This document shows positions 56,883 to 64,000 of a DNA stretch of 64,000 bases, in pieces (positions within the stretch are counted from its first letter, which is position 1; the number at the start of each line of letters is the position of its first letter). The translations under genes and the position numbers were made by a program. The notes under the pieces were generated by a model. It was given only the letters and a program-made list of their open reading frames with translations. It did no database searches and had not been told where the DNA came from. Origin of the DNA: Puccinia triticina (taxonomy: Eukaryota; Basidiomycota; Pucciniomycetes; Pucciniales; Pucciniaceae); the NCBI RefSeq assembly GCF_026914185.1, contig NC_070559.1:1984001-2048000 (forward strand). The letters run 5' to 3'.

Positions 56883-58916
56883 GTGACATCAAAACATGTC
56901 CACTTTGATGAGTCGACCTTTCCTGTCTGTCCTGCGATGAGCAAGAGCTACAATGTCTTTGGAATCAATAAATTACCGGCTTTTACCGAAGAGGACCCTT
57001 TGCCTTTCACCGAGGAGGATGAACTAAATGAACTGCAACAGGACAAAAATGAGGACCGTGAGGAAGAAGAAGACATTGAAAGGGTACTAGGGGAGCTGGC
57101 GCCTGGCCCGCAGCTAGGCGATGAGGACCGTGAACATGAAGAACGCCAAGAAGACGCTGAGGAAGCCATGGCCGGCGTAAATCAACAGCAACATCCTCCG
57201 CAACCAACATCACTTCCCCGTCTGAAGATTATCGGCCCTCGACATCCCACTTTAATCACCAGTGACATCGACCCGGCTAACATTCGGAACTACAGCCGAC
57301 GTCAAATGTATCATGCAACAGCAGTGTCGGAGCCTCAAAATCATCGTCAAGCAATGAACTCAGCTGAGTCACTTAACTGGAAAGAGGCCGAATTGAAGGA
57401 AGTTGCAAACATGATTCAACACAACGTGTGGCTACAGCGGCGCCGTGAACCGGAAGATGCGCCAATCCCGGCCACTTGGGCCTTTCGGAAGAAGCTGGGT
57501 CCAGACAACAAGGTGACTGAGTTCAAGGCCAGAATCTGTGCTCAAGGCTTCAGAAAAACGTATGGACTGAACTACGAGGCGCGCTACGCACCCACGGGGC
57601 GACCATGCTCATTAAGGTTGCTTGTCTCTTTTGCGTTCAATCACGGACTGGAGATTCATCAACTCGATGTAAGGAGCGCTTTCCTTACTTGTCCCCTTGA
57701 GGACAAAGTCACGCTCCTTCCGCCTCCCTAGCTCGATATGCCGCCTAACTCCGTACTGGATCTAAAAAAGGCGATATACGGTCTGAGGCAAGCGCCGTTG
57801 GTGTGGTATAACCGGCTATTGAACTACTTGAAAAAGATCGGCTTCTCTATCTCGATTGCCGATCCTTGTGTCTTCTACCGCTGCGGAGTTCCAGGGAGAG
57901 CGGACACCTTTGTCTACGCGCACGTAGATGACCTAGTCTTCATCAGCAAGCAACCGCTCCTATTTAAGGAAGAGATGGAGGCGGAGTTCAAGATCAAGTA
58001 CATGGGCGAGGCGAAATTCCTTCTAGGAATGAACATTGAGCGAACGGAGAAAGGCATCCACATTAACCAATCGCAGTTCATCGAGCAAAAGCTGGAGGAA
58101 TTTGGGCTCGACAAGCTTCACCCGGCCTCCTGTCCACTCAATCCGAAAGCTTACCTAAAGAAGCCGCCTGTTCAAGAGATAGCTGAGTTCAGGAAGACCG
58201 GTGTCAACTATCGAGCGTTGATAGGCTCGCTCAATTACTTAAGCGTATTAACTCGACCCGACATAGCGTACGCGGTTAGTTCGTTGTCTCAATATCTAGA
58301 GAACCCTGGCATACTGCACTATCAGGCAGCCATACAGGTCTATTGGTATCTGGCGGGAACAAAGATTCTTGGCCTAACCTATCTGAAAAGCGCCGACATC
58401 GCATTAAAGGCATACGTTGACGCGGATTGGGGAAACTGTCCCGATACACGCCGATCCTCCACTGGCTTTGCAATCATGGCGGGATCTCACCTCATAGCTT
58501 GGAAATTGTCAAAGCAAGCCACGGTGTCGTTGTCAACAACAGAGGCTGAATACAAAGCCTTGTCGGACCTAGGTCGGGAACTAGCCTGGTTATCCAATCT
58601 GCTATTGGAAGTTAAGATTCAACCAGAACCGCGCAACATTGAAGTCCTAGTCGATAACAAGGGAGCCATTGACTTGGCTAAAAGCGAAACCTCACAAAAC
58701 AGTTTTCGCACAAAACATATGTCGATCCGTCTTCACTTTGTCCGCGAACTTATCATTAGACAGCTCATTTGGCTAAGCTACATCCGCTCTGAGGCAAACG
58801 CTGCCGACTTTCTCACCAAACCAGTCGGCAGAGTCACTATACGAAGAGCCCTTGAAATCATCAGCATCAAGCCTTCGTCTCAAGTTGCTTCAACCCTACC
58901 GGATCGAAGCATGGCG
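56883..58916 (+). pseudogene. Copia reverse transcriptase and RNase H, one nonsense codon
   Basis: An acidic linker leads into RT: ATWAFRKKLGPDNKV, LDVRSAFLTC, then an in-frame TAG (57729-57731) where the family has PPGL. IYGLRQAPLVWYNRL and the catalytic AHVDDLVF follow. RNase H has VDADWGNCPDTRRSSTG, STTEAEYKALSD and LVDNKGAIDLAKS. The frame then runs into the 3' LTR to 59087. Confidence 0.9.
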
Positions 58917-58919
58917 GGA

Positions 58920-59717
58920 TGTCAAGACTCAGGGCTTGCCCCAGAGCAAAGCAAGCGCAAGGAGCGAAACCCTAACCCCGCAAGGGGGAATGGTGAGTCC
59001 GCGCGACCCCCAGGTCCATGCATATGCATGAGACTCTCAGACAATAGGAGTAGGCGAGAAGCTGAAACTTTGTTCCTCTCCTTCTAGCCACGTCTACATC
59101 CGACGAAGAGCCTAAACGTCCCAAGAGAAGCACAACACCGAATAGGTAAGCTGTGCTCCTTGGGTTTGTCATAAGCCGAGGAGCGAGCTGCTGATTAAAA
59201 GAACAATGTTCTAATTACAGCAAGCATTCGCCCGACGCCAACTCAGACCGAATCGGTTCCAGCCTCATCGAAAGGATTTCCACCTCAACGAGTGGTAAGT
59301 CCTTCGATGCAGAGTCATCAAAGCGTAGCCGGTCACTGATATAGAGATCTGTTACAATAACAGACCGTAGCAGTCCCGGCACGCTTCTCACTCGTATCGG
59401 CGGACGTTAAAGTACCAAGCCTGAACAAGCACAAGTAAGAGATAAACATCATCTCTTTAGCTTTCGCACCAAAAGTTCAGGCACTGATGCAGAACACAGT
59501 TGCGCATCCCAGACAGTAGTCCTCTCCCCACGATCTCGTGGTCCTAGCTGCCATAGCAGTCTTTTCTCATTATTATTCTATCTCATACCAGAGCCGGCAA
59601 TAGTTCCGCTCTTAGGTACATGACTTGTTTATTTCTTTCTCTGTCTCTGAGCTTGTCAGATGGACCAACCTCATTCTAACCATGAAATAAACGCTCTTAG
59701 TATTGTGAAACCTTTTA
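58920..59717 (+). repeat. 3' LTR of the Copia element
   Basis: 798 bp, preceded by the purine-rich GAAGCATGGCGGGA. The AGCTC target duplication follows at 59718-59722. Confidence 0.9.
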
Positions 59718-59722
59718 AGCTC

Positions 59723-62459
59723 CACCGGCTCTGGCCCCACTTCCACCCTTTCAGATCCCACGCCAGGAGGATACTTCCGGCCCGATGGAAGTGATACCAG
59801 AGGGCCAGGAAATCCTAGATTTGATCAACCTGATCAACAAACAGTTCGATATTTTCGTCTGCGCTCGGGAGGCGCAGAACACCAGGTCAATGAGAATGCT
59901 CCTCTCCCAAGCCGCTACGACTCAGGAGATGATCGCCGACTTAGCAGGGAGAGAAGAAGCTACCCGCCTCTGCCAAGACTGGATCCCCCTCGACGAGCTC
60001 ACCAACCTGGAGAGGAACCTCCACCAGCAGACCAACAGCTACGTGCAGCAGACCACGCCGATCCACGATACGCGCCTCGCATTGAGCCTATCTATAGCCC
60101 CACATCCCAGCCACCAGCTCTTGATGGATACACAGACGCCAGAGCAGCCGGATTTTCAACACAGAGCGCACGGAGTGGATTACCGGGATCCTACCCGCTT
60201 CTACGTCCAGCTGCTTCAACGCGCGCTGCCGCCGCCGCCGCAACAGCAAATGGTGTGACGCTTTCCAGCTTCTACACAGCTCCATACGACCCTAGCCTTG
60301 CGACACCATCCCTACAAGCGCCCGGAAGCGCACTACCAACAACGTCAACCCCCCTATCCGCACGCCGAAGTGCAGCACGCGGGCAGACAGACCCAAGCCC
60401 CTTCGCGCGGCTTGAGAAGATTTGGGAGGAACAGGAACCTTCCCATGGTGGAAACCAATCAAATCCTCATTGTAGGGTAGTTCTTAATGAGACTCACTCA
60501 AACTACAGGGAGGGACAACAGGAGAGGCAGAGGCAGAGGCACCCCTCAATAATTTCAGCCTCTCCCATTGGTTTAAGTTTAGACCTAGAAAATCCCTCTA
60601 GGCCCTCTAGTAGAGAATTATTTCTAAATACCTTGAATGATAACTTATCCAATAATGGCCCCTTGTTGCTGGAAGGAAAATTGAAAGTACTCTTCTCTAA
60701 ATTCCTGTCTGAGTTATCTGAAAATTTTGAAATCATCCCAGGTAACTTGTTAGAATCTTGTGTCCATAACTTCAAAGAAGTACTGAATGTTTCAATCATT
60801 GACATCTTTAGAGAGGAATTTATGCCCCAATTGCTTGATCAATTCCTGAACCAAGTGAGAGACTGTGCCAAAGAAAGACCATCTGGGAACACCAATGAGT
60901 TAGAAAAATTGAGAACACTCATTGAGGAGAAGCTGGAAGGTGTCCAAGAGAAATTGGAAGGAGTACAAGACCTTATTCTAGTCAATGAAGCCCAATGCCA
61001 CTCCAACATGGACACACTTGGTAAGAACTTAGATGATATGGAAGACAAAATACATCACAAGCTTTCTTCTTTAGAAAACAAAATGAGTGATCTTCAAGCT
61101 AATGGTCACAATAGATTTGAGCAGACCAAAGGAAGACTCTGTGACATTTCTTCTGTAGTAAATAGCACCAACACCAAGTTAGAGCAATTGATTGGACCTG
61201 CTGATAGAGATTGCCCTCCTCATCTCAACTATAATAATCCAGTACTCAATGCCCAGAGTGAAGGCCAACACCACCAGGAAAATTTGAGAAATCCTGCTCA
61301 TTTTGCTTCTCACAGACCACCTCCAGCCATGGACAATACTCCTCAACCAGACTCTCACCAATCAGAAAAACCCAACTTCTCTAAACCAGCCAACAATCAT
61401 AACAGTTCATTTTCCAATGCTGAATTCCCTTACATTGATCATGGACCAATTGACTTTGATATGAGGAAAGAGCTGTGGAAAGGGATACCAAAAAACAGTG
61501 AATGGGAGAAGTTCTCAGGAGAATTGCCTTACAATCATGAGCTATGGATTAAGAACACTGATATACTTGTCAGGGACTATTTAATGTTGGACCATATGAT
61601 AATCAGTAGACTGACAATTATCTTGACTGACACTGCTAGAAACTGGTACCTTGGAATCAGAGATAAGTGTGGGAACAAATCTTGGGCTTGGTGGAAGAAT
61701 GCCATCAGAAATAAGTTTGGTACTGAGAACTGGAAATGGAAAATGCAACAGGAGTTTGAAAGTGATCACTTTGCTTATGATGGTAGAAAAGTCCACAAAT
61801 GGTTTGGAACCCAAAGAGAAAGACTCAGAGCTTATCAGCCTGAACTCAGTGATTATCTCATCTGTGAGAAGATCTTGAAACAGTGTCCTGGCAACCTTGA
61901 GCATGCTGTTAAGAGCAGATACAAGAAAGATGCCACTGAGATGAACTTTGAAGACATGGTTATAATGGTTGAGGAAGTCATAGACAGAGTTATGAAAAGC
62001 AATAAACCTGTAGCCAACAACTATACCAATCCAAATAGAAACAATTGGAAAAATACCTCAGCAGTTGATAAATCTGAAAATCCAATTGACTCTTTTGCAA
62101 GAAGGAACCCTGTCCCAGATCCAGAAAAAGAAAAACTCATTTGCCATTTTTGCAAACAAACAGGTCACTTTTCTAGAGAATGTCCCAGAACAAGAAGTGA
62201 TTTACATAATGTAGGCATGTATTCTGATGATGACTCCAAGAATAAGAAAGACAAAGAAGTAGACTCCAATCAAGAGGAAGAATCTGAGTTGGATGATGAA
62301 GAAGACAATCATAGAAACAACCACATGAGCCTAGCCATGGAACATGAGAATCTTTCCAATTATGATCCCCTGATTGACTTGAACTTTGGAACATATGCAG
62401 TTGAATGTGAAACCCAAGCAGAGACACATCAGCCCCAGACTTGGGATAATTTCTGCTGA
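59723..62459 (+). CDS. Gag of the gag-only element, main part (coiled coil, capsid, CCHC knuckle)
   Basis: The frame is open from the Copia junction without needing a start here. A Pro/Arg-rich stretch leads to a coiled coil (LRTLIEEKLEGVQEKLEGVQ and repeats, about 60900-61180). The capsid-like retrotransposon gag domain follows (FSGELPYNHELWIKNTDILV, TARNWYLGIRDKCG, WAWWKNAIRNKFG, CPGNLEHAVKSRY). It then has the knuckle CHFCKQTGHFSREC (C-x2-C-x4-H-x4-C, about 62141) and an acidic tail. Gag packages element RNA in cytoplasmic particles. The pattern closely resembles rust gag families. It is intact apart from the insertion. Confidence 0.85.
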
Positions 62460-62569
62460 ACCTCTCAAGTGAAGATGCATCCATCCTGTAAGGAGGCCCA
62501 GGAGTGTGAAAGTTTCTACCTTCTTGGTTTTATTTCTTATGGAAATCAAACCTCTTTGGTGGTAGGGAA

Positions 62570-63173
62570 TGTCAGCCTTAGAGTCAACACAGTTGACCTA
62601 AAACTGCCTTTTATCTCCATTTTATACCTAAATGTGCTCATATCTTTTTAACCTTAAGACATAAGGTTGTTTTGACTTCAGATTCTGATTTCTCATGCAA
62701 TTTTGACCCTAGTGTTCACTGATCACTTTACAATATCTCTACTCCTTCATAGAGTTTGTGGTTTGTGACACACATGCGCAGCAGCGCCGTGTAGTTGTGC
62801 CTGAGCGCTCCCAACCACATGTACATGTGTGATTATGTCATCCAACTTTGAAAATTTTTGAAGTCAGGATCCCCCATGCAGCTGGAGGATCCACAGACTT
62901 CAGCACACCAGAACCACACCCCAGATAACCCAGGATCACCACCAAAGAGATTACCACACTCCCAGTATACCTACCGTCACAGGCGCCTAGGATATTGACA
63001 GTAAGTAAACTCTTTCTCTGAACCTTGCTTATCCAGAGTGAAACTCTGTTGCTCTTGATTGTTTCTTCTTTTCTTCAACTCTTTCAATCTTAAAAGATCA
63101 AAAGGTTATCTCTGGTTAAGACCTACAAAACCAGAGCAGAGTAGTAACCCTACTTCTGAATCCCACCAACGTT
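62570..63173 (+). repeat. 3' LTR of the gag-only element, 3'-truncated
   Basis: It matches 51984-52587 with one difference (T at 52020 is G here). Similarity ends after CCACCAACGTT, so about 237 bp of the LTR is missing, replaced by sequence next to the rightmost gene. No target duplication can be read for the outer element. Confidence 0.85.
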
Positions 63174-63314
63174 GGAGAATGGGTGGGTAAAGACAGCATC
63201 AAAAGAAGAAATTGTCGCCTTATTTACAATTCAGCGATGTGCTCCTTCAGTAAGAATCGGGACAAAGATACATGCGCTCAGGTGCACTCGCAAGTTCTAG
63301 TTAACAACATAGGT

Positions 63315-64000
63315 TTATTTACGTGTAATTTGATGGGGGGTGTGTGGCATAAGAAAGGGAGAAGTAGGTTTCAACGTATTCCAATGATTAAGGAAGTCGG
63401 TAGTTATTGCCTGGGCAAGCTGGTATCGGGTGGGGACTTGGACCGAGGCAAGAGAGCAAAGCTTGTCCGGAGACTGGAAGACAGGAGCGAGCATCTTGAC
63501 CAGAAGTGCGGAAAGGCTACGCCAAATGGTTTCTTTGCAGGTGTGTGACGTTGAAGAGTGCTGCTTGATGATAGAGATTGCCTGAATGAATGACATGCAC
63601 GTCAACACTCCAGCTATGCGATGATCTCGTGATGTAATGAAGAGTCCGCGAACTCCAGCAAGGATGAAGTAAACAAGGGGCTGGAAGTTCTGCTTCTTCT
63701 GATACTTTTGGAGCTTTTGGACTGCTGCTTTGGGGAACTGAGTCAGAGCCGATGGATCCGGCTCGGTAGGAGAGAGTTGTTTGTCTGAGTTGTTGGTGGA
63801 AGCTTGATTGGCACGGGTGTTTGCCTTCTTTTGCGCTGCTGTCAAGGGAGCCTCGCTCAGGGAGTGCGTTTGCATTATGATATAGGCCATCAGAACATCT
63901 ATGATAACGTTGCGGAAGTCATGAAGGAGATCGACGGAGTGCATGCGCTGGTTGGGCTGAAGAGAACGGTTGCTCTGATCTGAGGGCGGGTCGAAGGTGG
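63315..64000 (-). CDS. Unrecognised protein, 5'-partial at the right edge
   Basis: The minus frame is open from the window edge to a TAA at 63315, at least 228 codons. It is Gln/Asn-rich at first (SDQSNRSLQPNQRMHSVDLL), then has helical, hydrophobic stretches (QPLVYFILAGVRGLFITSRD, IAGVLTCMSFIQAISIIKQH, IWRSLSALLVKMLAPVFQSP). The internal ATG at 63944 need not be the start. Composition looks like a genuine gene, but no family was recognised. The truncated LTR lies about 140 bp beyond its stop. Confidence 0.5.
   Translation of the reverse strand, partial: TFDPPSDQSNRSLQPNQRMHSVDLLHDFRNVIIDVLMAYIIMQTHSLSEAPLTAAQKKANTRANQASTNNSDKQLSPTEPDPSALTQFPKAAVQKLQKYQKKQNFQPLVYFILAGVRGLFITSRDHRIAGVLTCMSFIQAISIIKQHSSTSHTCKETIWRSLSALLVKMLAPVFQSPDKLCSLASVQVPTRYQLAQAITTDFLNHWNTLKPTSPFLMPHTPHQITRK

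Larger units (their letters stand above)
53841..59717 (+). mobile_element. Copia-type LTR retrotransposon, complete structure, inactive pol
   Basis: Two 798-bp LTRs (TGTCAAGACTC..AACCTTTTA) flank gag, protease, integrase, RT and RNase H in Copia order. AGCTC occurs at 53836-53840 and 59718-59722 as the 5-bp target duplication. The LTRs end in TA, not CA. The LTRs differ at six positions. Pol carries two frameshifts, a nonsense codon and a catalytic substitution. It is nested in the gag frame of the outer element. Confidence 0.92.
51984..63173 (+). mobile_element. Gag-only LTR retroelement (TR-GAG type) carrying a nested Copia element
   Basis: Both LTRs begin TGTCAGCCTTAG. Between them lie a primer-binding site, a leader, one long gag frame and then only about 110 bp before the 3' LTR (ending GGTGGTAGGGAA, a purine-rich tract). 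There is no protease, RT, RNase H or integrase, so the element depends on another element for movement. A 5877-bp Copia insertion splits gag. The shared 604 bp of the two LTRs shows a single difference, indicating recent insertion. The 3' LTR lacks its last ~237 bp. Confidence 0.85.

Noticed and set aside
59785..60258. 157-codon plus frame (MEVIPEGQEILDLINLINKQ) as a gene
   Set aside because: It overlaps the gag frame in another phase; gag is longer, continuous with conserved domains and in phase with its N-terminal part.
60255..62459. Gag starting at an internal GTG (60255)
   Set aside because: The same frame is open upstream through the Copia junction and joins in phase with the ATG frame at 53494, so 60255 is not a real start.

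Overview
This window reads as accessory, transposon-dominated DNA from a fungal nuclear genome. A rust fungus (Pucciniales) is the best fit. The reasons are the Gypsy gag/protease/RT remnant and the gag-only retroelement, whose proteins look like the gag families that fill rust genomes, together with short GT-AG introns (64-72 nt) in the gene pieces. No rRNA or tRNA gene, and no dense block of intact genes, is visible. Species cannot be named from sequence alone.

Layout. 0-1.6 kb: SNF2-family ATPase gene on the minus strand, running off the left edge. 2.9-10 kb: small TIR elements and arrays built from one short word and its reverse complement. 11.0-11.6 kb: a broken ARG5,6 (acetylglutamate kinase) fragment, followed by Helitron-like 3' ends. 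13.7-14.7 kb: a 1003-bp TIR element with a 9-bp target duplication. 16.4-17.1 kb: a gene resembling the NAM-associated C-terminal family. 19.0-25.3 kb: a decayed Gypsy element on the minus strand with its own LTR, carrying a 214-bp CACTG-ended insert. 25.3-34.8 kb: an inverted pair of a ~2 kb repeat flanking a 41-bp unit array of about 1.5 kb. 37.3-39.0 kb: a candidate secreted protein interrupted by one stop codon. 39.5-44.6 kb: more Helitron ends and an 896-bp TIR element. 41.8-46.7 kb: broken, intron-bearing fragments of mitochondrial-type seryl-tRNA synthetase, a PWP2-like WD40 protein and NAD-isocitrate dehydrogenase. 47.3-48.9 kb: an isolated LTR. 52.0-63.2 kb: an LTR element that encodes only gag, with a complete Copia element nested inside the gag frame. 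63.3-64 kb: an unrecognised gene running off the right edge.

Two things stand out. First, at least four sets of unrelated-looking elements follow one design: terminal inverted repeats whose inner motif is repeated in both orientations until it fills the element, giving strings of hairpins. Two of them (13.7 and 40.2 kb) share nearly the same outer terminus but carry different filler words, which suggests one mobilising system with fast-diversifying interiors. Second, the nested retroelement at 52-63 kb has inner LTRs more diverged than its outer LTRs, the reverse of the expected order, which raises the possibility that the composite moved as one unit.

The recognisable host gene pieces are mostly pseudogenes with retained introns, so they come from DNA-level copying rather than mRNA. 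Function is inferred from motif recognition only; no database search was possible.
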